NCBI GenBank assembly: GCA_030268105.1
Contig: BSDZ01000026.1
Location: 438,001-502,000, forward strand
Length of the DNA stretch: 64,000 nt
Origin: Volvox africanus
Lineage: Eukaryota; Chlorophyta; Chlorophyceae; Chlamydomonadales; Volvocaceae
Direction of reading: 5' to 3'
Shown: in pieces, positions 1-12,601 of the stretch
Numbering within the stretch: position 1 is the first letter of the stretch
Layout of the letters: every line of letters begins with the position of its first letter
Notes under the pieces: model-generated
What the model was told of the DNA's origin: nothing
What the model saw: only the letters and a program-made list of their open reading frames with translations
The model's database searches: none
Made by a program: the position numbers and the translations under genes

Positions 1-744
1 AGGAGGAGATTCTGTGGGAGGAAAGGGGGAGAGAGTCAGGGAGGTATAGACAAGGGGAGGACGGTCTAGTTCTTGAGAAGGGGAAGGGAGAGGGTGGAGG
101 GTTTCGTGGCTAGAGGTTCCTGTGTCCAGGCTTCGGGTCCTTAGGGTTTTAGGGGGAGTCAGCGAGAGAGGTCTTTCCTTTTTGTGCAGTTCAGGTGTCT
201 GCGGGGCCAGCTTTGGGTGGGGCCGGAAGGCTTTCTAGGGGGGCGCCAGTTCGGCTTGTCATCCCCCCCTCCGCCTCGTGTTGGGTTCTTCCGGCTTGGC
301 TGTGTAAGGGTGTGCTTTCCTGCTGGTGTTTCTCCTCTGAGGGGATCTGAGTGTGTCTGTCAGGCTCCTGTCAGGTCAGTTTCGGGTTAGAGGAGAGGTT
401 TCCCCGTCCTTTGAGCAGCCAGGTGTCCCCCGTTTTCTGATGGGCCTTTCTGTGTTTTCTTGGTGGCCCTGAGTGCTCTGCGAGTGGCCAGGCGAGAGCC
501 TGTGAGGGCTCGCTGGCCCTAGTGAGAGGGGGAGCACGTGGCAGGACAGACAGACAAAGCCACGTGTTCCTCCCCTGCGCTGTGGCTCGGTCCGGTCAGG
601 ACCCCCGGTGCTCGTCTTTGAAGGGCGAGTCGCCCACAGTGTAACACCCATAATACAACGATTGGCCACCGATGATTCTGTGCACGGGAACACATAAGCA
701 CGCAAAAAAAACACAAACACACATAAATACACTGACGCACTCAC
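1..744. other. Left margin, probably intron or 3' region of the CBM-phosphatase gene
   Basis: I see no exon here on either strand. Positions 1-180 are strongly purine-rich on the + strand, so pyrimidine-rich on the - strand, as in an intron or untranslated region of the minus-strand gene that enters from the right. The expected last exons of that gene (HAD motif III/IV, GDxxND type) are not found, so they probably lie beyond the left edge. A dispersed repeat copy lies at 595-644. Confidence 0.5.
595..644 (-). repeat. Dispersed repeat related to the segment beside the lectin-intron satellites
   Basis: The minus-strand sequence here closely resembles the segment at 48519-48571 and its copies in the other lectin units (54571-54624 and 61030-61083). 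Both contain the string CACTGTGGGCGACT. The resemblance runs about 50 bp with scattered substitutions. The family identity is unknown; it could be the remnant of a short transposable element. Confidence 0.5.
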
Positions 745-3700
745 TTCCATCCCCCATGCCCGCTCGTGATCACATTTGCCGCCACACCCGCCGCCGCCAG
801 CTCCCCTTTGACCCTCGCCACCGCCACCGCCGCCTTGGGGTCCGCCACTCCGCACGTGATCTTGTGGTCATTGAGCTCCTCCTTCGGTCGGAAGTGCATG
901 TTGTCAGATCCAACCTACATATGTTATGATCAATCAACAACAGCGAACGACGAGGGTCTGATGAACAGTACGGCCAAATAGATTAAAGCCATGCAGGTAA
1001 ATAATCTTCACAACTTTCTTTAAAATCATGTATCATTGGGTAAGGACAACATTTGTACCTCCCCAACGCCGTAAATCCTCGACAACGGAACAGAACATCT
1101 GGACAACTCAGGTGCACCTCTTTCCACCTCTTTCCAGGCCCGTAAACATCTGGTATACCCGCCGTACATACACATTCCACGCCATCCACTCACCTCCGCA
1201 AGCGCCTTGTAGCATGCGTCCCTCGCCGCCTGCAATCAAGGAAACAGTATTTGCCGAGAGGAAGCAACACCTAAGTGCAAGGAAGCCAGCACATTGGAAG
1301 GATGCCACCAAACACACCAATACATACCGGACAAGGTCAGGGGGGAGGTCACCGCACAGGCGCATTATCGTCACGCGCGTTCGTAGAGTGCATTCCTGGT
1401 TTAGTTGGCCAAGTGCATTCTCGTGCCAACGTCGTAACTCAGTAAACAATTGGATGCACCAAACGCTGCGCCATACATGCACGCGCCGCGTTCTCGTGAC
1501 AGAGGCAAACAGGACACAAACAGATCACCGACGGACGCAGAGCCCGCCGCGCGGACCTAAGCTCAGCAGCATGCGCCTAACCAGGCTACACACTGGGTCT
1601 GTCGTCCGAAGGGCTCAGACGACGAACCTTAAGATTCCACCGCTCATCCAGCGCGGCTGACCACTCCCAGTCTTCCTTCCAGCCGGAGGGCTGGTCCGGG
1701 GGACCGCCGGCGGGGTTGCGCAAATACACGGAGGTGCCTGACGGGCGGGGTAGAGGAGGCCCCATAGGTGCGTGGGAGTAACGACCGGTACGACACTGAT
1801 ACTGATGAGGCGGACTCCAGGTGTTGGTGTGTCGCATGTGTATACCTCTTCGCTACGTTCACGCGTGAATCCATGTGACCGCATCCTAGGTCAAGGTGTT
1901 GACGTTGAAACGTTGCAGGTTGCAGAGTCGTTTCACGGTGGGAATGTCGGATCGCTGAAGCCACAGTACACGTGCTTTGCCAAGGAACAAACAACCATCA
2001 CGACCTTGCTGTCACAGCAGTGCACCACCATCACCCCCCTTACAAACACACACAATCGCGCTGCTCCTGGCATCCACCTGCTTCCTCTCATCTCCTTTCC
2101 AAGAGCTTAAACCCTTTTTGGAAGTAATACCACAGGTTCATTACTTTGGTTCGTTACCCAGGTCTGTCGCTCACCCACGGCAAGAATGAGCGCGTCCGGA
2201 ACTGCCATCACTGAGGCTTTGGTGCGCAGCAGTTCCAGGAAGGAATCCAGCGACCTGCCGGGACACAGAACGGGCGGGTGCGCACGCAGCAGATGGGGCT
2301 TGCAGTGGATGCAGCGATTTGAGTCAGACAGCATAATGTGATGTGTACGAATCGATGCTTGTAACTCGATGTGAAAACATTTGGGTCACTTATGCTGGTT
2401 CATTCAGGCGAAGAGCTCCAGACATCGTATCGCATGCTCACACAACGTCCGTCAGACACAGTCTTGACAGACGATGATATAGATGATATGGGCCATGTGG
2501 ACGATATGGACCCCTAATACCGCGAAAACACCACATGGCAGTCCTGTAATATATTTATTTGCCTCCCTGCCAGATCATTTGCCTCATTCGCCACTCGCGT
2601 CCGTGGGTTCGCACCTGCCGGTGTTGTACACAAGCACGCCGCCCCGCAGCGCGCCCCCGTCCTCCCACCAGCTCTTGAAGGCGGCGGTGGCCGTGTCATC
2701 GCCCACCATAGTTCCGTCCAGGTCACTCACCTGATGAGCAACATGGACATGCAGGTGGGTATGAATGGGGGTGGAAGCAGGGGTAGCTCGTGTGCGTGCA
2801 TGTGCTCCCGCAGGAAACATGCAGGAAACATGCTCGCACACGCACACGTCTTTGTGTGTGTATACATGTTTGTATATGTGCATGACACGGGAGGTCCAGG
2901 GGACAATACGTCATATGCCCGGAGACCAGTCGTCAGATAGCGAGATCCATCAAGAGCCCCCAATGCCTGCCATAAGGGCAAGGGTGGAGGGCAGGAGCGT
3001 GGTGCGGACCCAACATACCATACGGACAGACTCGGTTTGGGATCGAATCTGTGTGCTGTTCTGTGTGCTGCATGACCACGGTATAGGGGGCATGACAGAC
3101 AGACAGAAAAACTACAAAGACAGACAGACACAGAGACAGGCAGATAGACAGACAGACACACATTCCGGCACGCGGCCAAGCTCTTACCACCATGACGGGT
3201 CGGCCGCCAACTTTCCTGAGGCTGCCACTCCTCAGGCTGTACACTCCGGGAGCCTCCAACCGATAGTTCCCCCCTCCCGAATCGGAAAGCAGGAATAAAA
3301 CAAATGGGGGTTGGGTTTGAGCCGGGGGCAGAAGGGCAAGATTCCTTAACTCAACACGTCGAGACTCAACACGTCCAATTAAAAAAAATCGACTCGAATG
3401 GAAAACCCATATCCATACCCATCCATACAAGTTTCATTTATGTGCCCATATTAAGTTTCCAAGACTGAAGGTACCTATCGAATTTCTGTAGGTCTTGCCT
3501 TGCCGACGTTTTCTTTCTTGATCCAGGCGGTCAAACAAAGCAACTACAAACGATACAGGATTAAGACGAGTCCTTGGGCTGCACATAAATCGTTGCGCAA
3601 TGCTTACCGCTAGCTGGCTTGTCCCAGGTGCTCTTGCCCACGTCCGCTACAACGAACTCCAGGAGGGGTATTCCCGCCGGGGCCACTGCGGAGGGAAGTG

Positions 3701-4235
3701 AGATCTCCGCCACCAGCCAGCGCTCCGGTCCACCCGCTGCCTACATTGGATATTCAAATTATATGTCGATGCTGATCTGGGTCCTTTGAGGATTGATAGA
3801 TTGCCCTTCTTCGGGAGAGCTGGGTTAGAGACAGGGTGATCGGCGGTTTTGATTATGTGAGTGGATGTTATTCCCGACCACTTCCAGGATCCGTTTCGTC
3901 GTTCATCACTTATTGATTAGTAAGCACCACCGGAGAATCAAATGTCGTCGTTGAAGGATTGCTCGTGGGTGTTACCGTGCCCGTAGGCAGGGCGTTTAAA
4001 TGGCTATGGGCAGCCAGGTGTCTTGCGAAGACCGCACCTTGCCGAGAGGGAAGTCACGCCATGTTGACCCACATAACGAGCCATGTACAATAGCGCGATC
4101 CCAGCCGGTGCGGTAAAACAGCTTTAGGCTCGGCCCCGTGGCGCTCGACGGGGCATCTGTGGAGCGTAGGGTTTCCGCTGTCGCTGAACATGCGAGAGAT
4201 ATCCTTCTCCCGTAAATAGATCGACCCAGGGACAT
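745..4235 (-). CDS. Starch-binding (CBM25/53-like) domain fused to sucrose-phosphatase-like HAD domain; 3' end outside window
   Basis: Eight exons were joined by phase: 4235-4038, 3740-3608, 3273-3188, 2730-2615, 2254-2175, 1737-1628, 1229-1194 and 914-745. They give about 310 residues. Residues 1 to about 30 are rich in Ser, Arg and Ala and could be a plastid transit peptide. Residues about 35-135 resemble CBM25/53 starch-binding modules (KLFYRTGWDRAIVHG, LEFVVADVGKSTWDKP). From residue 140 a HAD phosphatase of the sucrose-6-phosphate phosphatase type begins: motif I VSDLDGT with Asp142 and Asp144, motif II VYNTGRSLDSF, then MHFRPKEELNDHKITCGV, which is typical of that family. Motifs III/IV are missing because the gene runs off the left edge. 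I infer a plastid phosphatase tethered to starch; the substrate is unproven. The start is the first ATG of an exon preceding the CBM in frame. Domain calls are strong; the exact start is less sure. Confidence 0.82.
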
Positions 4236-5494
4236 ATGGCATTTTCGATTTTGCGCCTGCTTGGTAGGGTAACATCGGTTGAAGGCAAGTCCAACAAGGA
4301 CTCACTACAGCCAAACATCATGTACTTTATTTATAGTTTCCACTCACCTTAATGCAACATGATCCTTGGCCCTGCTGGGTCGGGGCACCACGCAGCTGAC
4401 TCATCCTTGATACTGAGCTTACAGTCAGATGTATTGTTCTGATAATCAAAGGTTGTGACTTTATTGCGTAATCGATTATAGCACATAACTATCGTCAATG
4501 TAGCACCCAGCTGCATAGAGACTGACTGGATTGGGGTTCCGAGACCATGCACGTGTCTTCATTCAGGTGCATAGTAAGTACTTAATTACTGATTGCTTTA
4601 TGTGTATAAGTAATTTAAGTCAAATTGCTCATATCGAATGGATCGCGAGATTAGGCCTGGGGACCTTCGTAGGTGCAGTATGTTCACGCATTTATTTCAT
4701 CCCAGAGAATTTTCGACACATGCACACTTGATACCATATTTTGAGTCTATGGACAACTCGACATGTTGCCAAAATGCTGACAGGTAGCCACCAGAGCCCT
4801 GATAGCCACTTTTCGTGTATCATTCGCCGTGATTGACGCCAACATTATACGAACAAATTGGCATTCTACCCACCATCAACGTTAACGTTTCACCGGATAT
4901 GCCGATAGACAACGACATGCGATGGAATGACCCTTCAAACCGATCGCGAACCAAGGGTCATCACACACTGCTGGGCGCCTATCACCCGTCGCAGCTCGCC
5001 TCTCACTTCAAAGAACGCTGCATAATAATGGGCCCTCGTGTCCTTACCCTCAGCACAAAGCAAGTTAACGGTTTCAGCCAGTTTTTCGCAGCCGAAGCGA
5101 TTCTGCGCTCCCACGTGATCTGTCTGTTGGCGGGGCGGTTACGTTTGCCGCGATTTTTTCTCCTCAATTCAAGCCTCAAGACGCTGTTGCCACACGTTCG
5201 CTTTGCAGCCTCACTTACAGTCTCCTAAATAAGAACTTAATCTCTCGTTCGGCAAATAACTGCTTCCGAAATTAAGTTAAGCCTCGGCACCGTAAACATA
5301 TATCGCCTGATAGCGTGAAACATAGAAATAATTGGCGGCGGCCACAACTTTACCGGTAGTGGTCCCCAGCATCTAAGGAGGAGGCTCGTGCTCTGTACCA
5401 CAAATAACTATCATTCAGACCCTAAAAGGTCTTTTTCGGGTCAGCCGTTGAACAAGACCCGGATCTGGGCCCCACCTAAGTTTAAGGAGGCGCC
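4236..5494. promoter_or_regulatory. Divergent intergenic region between two genes
   Basis: This 1.26-kb stretch separates the start codons of two head-to-head genes and must contain both promoters. I see no clear TATA box. An open frame at 4833-5228 has no recognisable domain or codon bias and I do not call it a gene. Confidence 0.45.
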
Positions 5495-8400
5495 ATGAAG
5501 GCCCGCACTATCCTTTGCAGCATATTGATGCTGACCATCGTGCAGTCTGTACGGTCACAGCCGCAACCGCAACAACAGCAGCAGCTGCAGCAGCCCGCCG
5601 CCGCCAAAGCCGTCGCCGATGCGGCCGACATTGTCACTGACCCCGCGGCAACTACCACCTTGACAATGGACTCGACAAATGTCGCCGCGATGGCCCCAAC
5701 GCTCGCCAACAGTATCACGACCGTTGGCGGCACCGCCGCCGCCAGTGGCGCTGCCGCTAACGGCGCTCCTGCCGACAGTACTGCCGCCGATGGCGCGGCC
5801 GCCAATGCTGCGCAGGCCGGGGTGACCACGGCAGCACCAGCGCCGGCCGAGGCAGCGATGAAGTGTCAGTTGTATAGGAAGCTTGATTCCACGTCGACGC
5901 CGTCACCGGCGACGTCGCCGGTGTTGTCCACTATCGTCGTTCCCGACACCTTCCCCGTTGGCGAGGTGGCGGTGTACGACATCCACCTGGCGCAGGGCCG
6001 CGTGGGGGCTCTGAAGGTTTGTTAGAGGAATAAGCCAGAGATGAAGGGCCAGGGGACATCACAAACAGAGAACACAGGGTGACGTGAAACTGCGCGAGGT
6101 GACGCCTCGGACACGATGTGCATGTAAAAGTAATAACGAAACCGCGAGGATTACGTAATAAAAACTGAAGTTAAGAGAAGTTAGCTATATATATAAATAA
6201 AAAGGGTGTATCAACGGGGTGTATATATAACACTTGTTGATGTATGTATATGTATATATACCCCGTTGATATACCCGTTCAGTATCACAAATGACACTCC
6301 AAAACACAAATATACACACATACACATCAACAACTGAGCCCGTTGCCAAATGGTCACGGTCAAGGTCAGGTCGCTGTCTCGACTCCCAACTTACCTGTGT
6401 CCCTCGCCTTCCGTTATCCTCCGAGGCATCAATTCCGGCAACATCCACAATGCCGACAACAACCCCCCCAAACGACATTGAAACAGATTTCACTATCGGC
6501 CTCGCCCGCGTCAACCGATTCCGCATCTGCCAACGTCGTAACCAACAACACAGTAACGGCCAGTGCCTTACTCAAGGATGTACGGACGGGTTCAACGGGA
6601 AGCAATCTCCAGGGCACGGGTTTCGCCGACGATGGTACGGGGGCGCTAGGGTTTTGGCACCAGGGTTTGTGACGGCGATTTTAGGAGGACGTATTAATAC
6701 TGTTGGGGTTGGCCAAAGAAGTCCTGGTGTCCCTATACCTCTCTTTCCCTGCCTTCCGCCGCCGTTTTCGGTTCTTGGCTGCATCAACTATCACCAACTA
6801 CTATAACCGGCGTCATCATCAGGGGCTAACGGCCCCAGCCTCACTTCACCTCCCGCGCTTGTTTGTTACTTTGGTTCCTTGCGTGTTGGACCAATACCCA
6901 TTGGTCTCCTTGGCGGTGCGCTCTTTGGGGGTGGGTACGGTCTACAAAACTTATATGAATTTCTTTCGTTCGATGTCGTATTTGCATGGCTGCCTATATA
7001 CATGGGTCCCGGCGGCCCCCGCTCTGGACCATCCCTCCGGTTACCTTCGTTTCCGCAGCCACTGCCGCCTTTCCCGCTGATCCCGACGCTGCACCGTTCA
7101 CCGGCACCTGGAGGCCGACGGAGCAACTGGCGGCGGCATTCGCGCACCTGCCTTCCGCTGCGGGAGCCTGGACGCTGAGAGTGGTGGATCTTGGGGATAA
7201 CCGAGCCAAGTAAGCACACCTCCCTGGTGTTGAGGTTTAACGGTAAACCGTTACGGATGGAAGTTAAAGAAATCTGTTATGGGAGCGCCGTCCCTTCATC
7301 ATTATCAAATGTACATATTGTCAAAAGGAAAGAGCTCTTAAGGCTAAAACCGAGTTTGTTTAAATACGTAATTTATGTCGCAAAAATAAATTAAGGTGAG
7401 GTGAGCTAGAATGGTTGATCATTTGAAAGATGACTGTTGATTTTCAGTAATTGAATTCTGACAACCGAATTCTGCCCGTCATCCACATGTTCCTGTAAAG
7501 CCGCACCATCCAGCTCAGCAACTGGACGTTGAGTTTGTGTCCCAAGGGAGTAGTACGGCAGGAGGCTACTGCTGCCGCAGCCACCGGGACTGCAACCGAG
7601 GCTAGCACCGGCGCCGGCGCCGGCGCCGGTGCCGCTACTGTATCTACCACTGGCACTGGCACAGGCATTGGCGGCGCCGGTGCCGGCCCCGCAGTCCAAG
7701 CTGCTGGACGAGCCGACAGCGTCGCCGCACCGACGAATGCGCCCGATGACAGATCCCAAATGAGGACGACGACGACGACGACGGCGCCGGCGAATGCCGC
7801 CGCGGCGTCCAGAGCCGCAGTCGCCATTGCCGCGGCCGCTGGCGACGCAGCCGGTGAGCTTCGCAACAACGCCGCCGCCATCGTCACTGCCGCATCAGGC
7901 AACAGCACTGGCGTCACCACTACCGTGGCCCCAGACGGCACCTCAATCGTCATCGACACGCGGTCCGCGTCTCTACCGGACTCCAGCTCCGTTACGTACC
8001 CCACCAGCAACGCTGCCATGAGTGACCCCTCCGCGACCACCGCCACAAATGGCGGCCTCGGCCTCAGTGTGGGCCGGCTTGTAGGCGGTAGCGGCGGTCT
8101 GCTAGAGCAGCTGCTGAGCCGGATTAACCGGTGCGTTTCGGTATCCATACTACCTGGAGGGTGTTACCACCGGGTTGTAGTAAAGCAAGTTAGTCCAGCC
8201 AGCCAACTGGAATTTCGTCATCCGCGCTTTGGGAATCATGCGCGTTAAAATGACAAGGATTCTCTGGAATAGCTCGAATGAAAACCCTAGCAACGTCTTT
8301 ACGACGTTGTACTATTTGATATATAATATGTAATTTATTAAGTGAAAGAAGATAAATTTGTATGTATGATATGTTTTTCACCTTTTAACGATATTATCGT

Positions 8401-11400
8401 GGCGGATGACCCATGGGTCAGCCCTGTGAAAGGATATTAATATCATATTCCTATTTGCACGACTTATACCCCATTACATAATTATCACCTCTATCTTCAT
8501 CAACCCCCGGTGCAGGGTTGACGACCCCACGGTTACGCCAGGCCGTGCAAATGCCAGCGCCTTCATCCGCGGCAATCACAATATTAATGCCGCTGCCGCC
8601 GTCAACAGTGCCGCCAACAACAACGCCGTCGATGCCACTATGAACGACGAAGACGCCAATCTGGTTCAGAGATTGCTTGACCGCCTCAATGTCCTCAACC
8701 TCACCTCCCCGAGGGACATGAGGGACATGAGGGACATGGACCGCACCGGATCTAGCAACGGGGCCGGCGGAATCTTCGGTGGACCCGTCGGTGGCGGCGG
8801 CGTTGCTGCCGCCGGCAGCAACATGCTGCGTCCCGTCGCAGTGGCGGCTGCCAATGCCACTGCCGCCGCCGCCGCCACCGCCGCTGACCGTGCCGCTGCC
8901 GCTCGGTCCATGTGGCGGCTGGGTAATGTGACACTCAACGACTCGGATGGTTTGGTGTCCAACTTTTTGTCATCCCTTTCAGATGTGGTACGTGCGCGAA
9001 AGCTTCATTTCCAACGACTCAATCGAATCAACGACCCAACTCCGCTGAAACGTGCTTTAATGTATGCATGTACTTACCTATGCACGCCGTCACCTAAGCT
9101 AACATTATGATTCATTGACGTGCTGCAGCTGTATGCTGTGGCCGCGGGCGGGAACGCCAGCAACGCAACAGCACCCGCGGATGCCAGTGGCGCCACGACT
9201 GCCTCAGCTGGTGCGGACGTCGACGGGGCCTCCGTCGCTATGATGGCCCAGTCGGCATTGAAATCTCTTTTGGACGGTGCGCCGCCACAGCTTACCAGCA
9301 TGTTGCAAAGAGGGGAGCCCCAGGGTGGCTTCAGGTGTGTGTCGGGAACCAGATACAGATGAGAACGAACTGCAAGCTTATTTGGCTATGTAAAGGGGAA
9401 TGTAAGGGTGGTGCTGTCATACTGGCATTCATGCCCAACGGCTTCTTCATCCGCCAGTGGATGCCATGTAGTTACCTTCTCAGGACGGACGATGCCTCAC
9501 GATGAGTACACACTTCCGTAGCTCATGCTGAGACTTGAACTCAGGTCGGTGGATTCAAAGTCCACAGTGCTAACCACTACACCACACGAGCATCAACCGT
9601 GAAGGATTGTTGAAAATGTACTATATAGCCATTTCCATACATAATGTTTTTCAAGGCTTGTCTGGAAGTTGGGGACAAAAGAGGGGCTTGAGAGTCAACG
9701 GGGGTGCCATGGACTCAGCACAACCGAACATTTCGTTCAATTTTTACCTAAATTACAATTTAGGTCATGCATTTGGCTTCTGTGATCCAAAATGCAAACG
9801 GGTCCTAAGTACCAGAAGAGTCATCCACATTGCGTCTGTGTCATGCTTGTGCGTGGTCCCTGTCACGTGCACGTGGTCATCACTATCCCTCGTTCCCTGC
9901 TCATCTTATCTTTTATTCGCACATGGCGTCCCCACACCTGTGTGACAGGTTGGATCATGACAACCGGCTGATTGACGTGATGCCAGTCAGTAGCGATAAC
10001 ATCATGAAGGCCCTCGAGAGCACTGAAGGTACGCACGACATCACCATTCAGCATGCTGTGGCGTTTAACATCCACCACCGTTCAATGTCCTTCAGTTCCG
10101 TCCAATCTTCGGAATTATTGTCAGGTCAACCGGACACCTAACCCCAAGGCCTGTTCGTATAGTGTTTGTACGGCCTCACCGTACTGATTTGATTGAAGTT
10201 AATATAAGCCGTGAAACCAGCATATAGATAGCTTCAAGTGAGGCTGTATGTACGTCCAGATACGATTGAGATCTCGCATTTATTCTCGCACAGAAGGATG
10301 GCCGGGCAGTCAAACATTTGCATGGATTTAGGGCGCACGCCAGTCACTTGACTCCCTGACGATTGGTTGTGATTTCGCAGGGGCTCGCCTGGCCGATATT
10401 GCCCAGACGGCCAGCGCATTCCGCAATCAGCAGGCCTCGGGTGGTCGGGTGATGGGGGTTGTTCACGACTTTCAGCGCAACGCCGCCAACGGGGTGGGCA
10501 AGTTCGTTAAGAGTCGTGTGGACCTGAAGCAGCAGCTGGCCGCCGATCAGGTGGCCGCGTACATGCAGGCGGTGCAGGTGCGCGGACGATGGGGTGAGGT
10601 AGGTGAGGTAGGTGAGGTAGAAAAGGTGATCCCGATATGGACAAGAGCCACAAATTAGGAAATCGAATCTACGTAGGAAGACAAATGCAATAATGGAAGG
10701 GCGTGACTGCCCCCTGCCCCCTGCCCCCTGCCCCCTGCAGTCCGCTTCTGAGCTGTTGTCCAGCCGGCTGCGAGAGTCCGCGGACAGCGTCGTAGCGGCC
10801 ATGCAGAACGTTGAGACCGCCGCAAAGCAGGCCATGGCCTCAGGGCAGGTGGGACAGTTCCGCGGCGCGCAGTGGACCTTGTTACGGGGTGAAATTAGCC
10901 AGCTAGCTAGATACGTAGGTAGACAGATAGACTTCAGGTTTTTGAGAAAGAATATGCCTTTTGATGTTTGGAGTTTCGGTTATTTGGGGAAATAGAAATC
11001 GGTAATCGAAATGTGCTTAGCTAGCCCAGCCGCTGCCCACTACCAGCTAGCTACGGGCTGTCAAGCCATCTGTCAAAACGTAAAAGTATAATGGAGCCCT
11101 TACTGATGAGGCTTAACACGCGAGACCAGACATCTTTTCGCGAACTTGGATACGGATAAGGGTTGTATGTGTGGGGGCAGGGAACGTTCTCTGTCGAACG
11201 TTCTCCGCCCCTGTCCCGCTGCTCCTTCACTCAGGGGCCATGGTACGTTGGAAGGGTACGTAGGCATTGATCTTCGTTATATTGGTATTCCGCCCTACAG
11301 CCCTTGACCTCCTCTCCCGTGCCCCCCACGTCCCCCCTGCCTCCTCCCACGCCCCTCCCACCTACTTCCCCCCTGCCCCCCGCCCCCTCCCACCTACCCC

Positions 11401-12601
11401 CTGCCCCCCTCGCCCCTCCCACCTACCCCCCTTCCCCGCCTATGCCCCCTCGCTCCCCCGCTTTGGGTTCAATTGCGTGTACCCAGTTAACCAGCGCTCT
11501 CCGCGACGGTTCAACTTCCTTAGGGGCAGCCCTCCTTGATAAATGGAATCAGGGTCCCGCCGGCGCCATGCGCGCACTGGCGAATCAGCTGTACACAGGT
11601 TCACAAAACAGCATGCAGATGCTGCTAAACGCGTACCGTGCCAAAGTAGACGCGACGTCGAATGTCGCACAGGCGGCGGGCGCCGCGCTGACGAATGTAG
11701 CGGGCGCCAAGTACGGCATGTCCATGGAGGCGTTGAATACGGCATTGGCACGGCTGTCGTCAGGTTTGGACAAGATGGCGGCGAGGGGGGGTCCCGTGGC
11801 GGCAGGTGTGGCAACAACGAATAAGCGCGCGCTGGATATGCTTAAGGTATGAACCTGTGGCTATGTAAGCGTGCAGTGATGTTTTGCTCGCACGTGATGA
11901 CAGTTACAAGGTATTTTGGTTTTCATATATCACCAGGAAAAATAAAATTGTCAATATAATTATATTTTCTGTTCTGTACTTTACTACTTATTAATTTTTT
12001 TAATGATCAATTAATCAATATTATCAATAAATTGATTGGATATAACGATGTGCTTTGTTTCTCTCGTCCAACATATTGCATGCCCCAACAATGAGCATCA
12101 CATCTATATCTTTAAAATAACGACCCGTTGATGTCTGAATCCTCTCTTCTACACTCTCCCCGCCCCAACCACACCCGCACATACACTAAGAAAACACGCA
12201 CGTGTCCGTGTGGGCAGGCGTCCGCTGGGCAGCTTCGGAGCATGCTGCAGGCGGCTGATAGCCCCTCCTCGGTATTCGTCGCTGCGAACCCTGAGAACCC
12301 GGCCGGCAGCGGCAGCGGCGACACCAACAGCGGCGCCGATGGCCAAGGACAGCAGCAGCAACAGCAACAGCGGTTCCAGCTGGGTGCACGGCAGCGACTT
12401 GCCGCTGGTGGCGGCGGCGGTGGCGGCGGCATTTTGCAGCGTTTCGGGGCCGAAATGCAGCCGCAATTTGGTTCTGGTATTAGGCAGTCGCTTGGTAGCA
12501 ACGGCGGTGCGGATAATGTACGGCAGCAGCTCAGCGAGACTGTGGGGCGACTCCAGGGATTGGAGGACCGGATTGTGAACCTGAGGAATAGGGTGGGTTA
12601 G
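5495..12601 (+). CDS. Large secreted protein with proprotein-convertase P domain, no protease domain
   Basis: Eleven exons join in perfect phase to 1085 codons plus stop: 5495-6016, 6487-6634, 7059-7209, 7501-8130, 8516-8987, 9129-9334, 9949-10028, 10381-10577, 10741-10848, 11487-11846 and 12218-12601. Residues 1-22 are a signal peptide. Residues about 150-290 form a P/Homo B domain, the jelly-roll found after subtilisin-like convertases: VAVYDIHLAQGRVGALK, then GSNLQGTGFADDAT spanning a splice, then PFTGTWRPTEQL, then GAWTLRVVDLGDN, and NWTLSLCP at the end. After it come Ala/Thr/Gly-rich low-complexity sequence (about 295-640) and Ala/Gln-rich probably helical segments to the C-terminus. No catalytic Asp, His or Ser protease motif is visible. 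It is probably an extracellular matrix or secreted adhesive protein. Exon 2's acceptor has a weak pyrimidine tract; the other junctions are convincing. Confidence 0.85.
9519..9590 (-). tRNA. tRNA-Gln (anticodon TTG)
   Basis: On the minus strand a 72-nt cloverleaf can be drawn. The acceptor stem GCTCGTG pairs with CATGAGC, with one G-T pair. The D arm has the eukaryotic form GTGTAGTGGTTAGCAC. The anticodon loop CTTTGAA gives TTG, and the T arm contains GTTCAAGTC. It lies within the intron between exons 6 and 7 of the P-domain gene, on the opposite strand. Confidence 0.88.

Noticed and set aside
1028..1660. 210-codon plus-strand open frame
   Set aside because: It overlaps antisense the well-supported exons at 1194-1229 and 1628-1737 of the CBM-phosphatase gene and shows Arg/Thr/His-rich shadow composition.
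4833..5228. 131-codon open frame between the two divergent genes
   Set aside because: No domain, no codon bias and no TGTAA or splice context; it lies in the expected promoter region.
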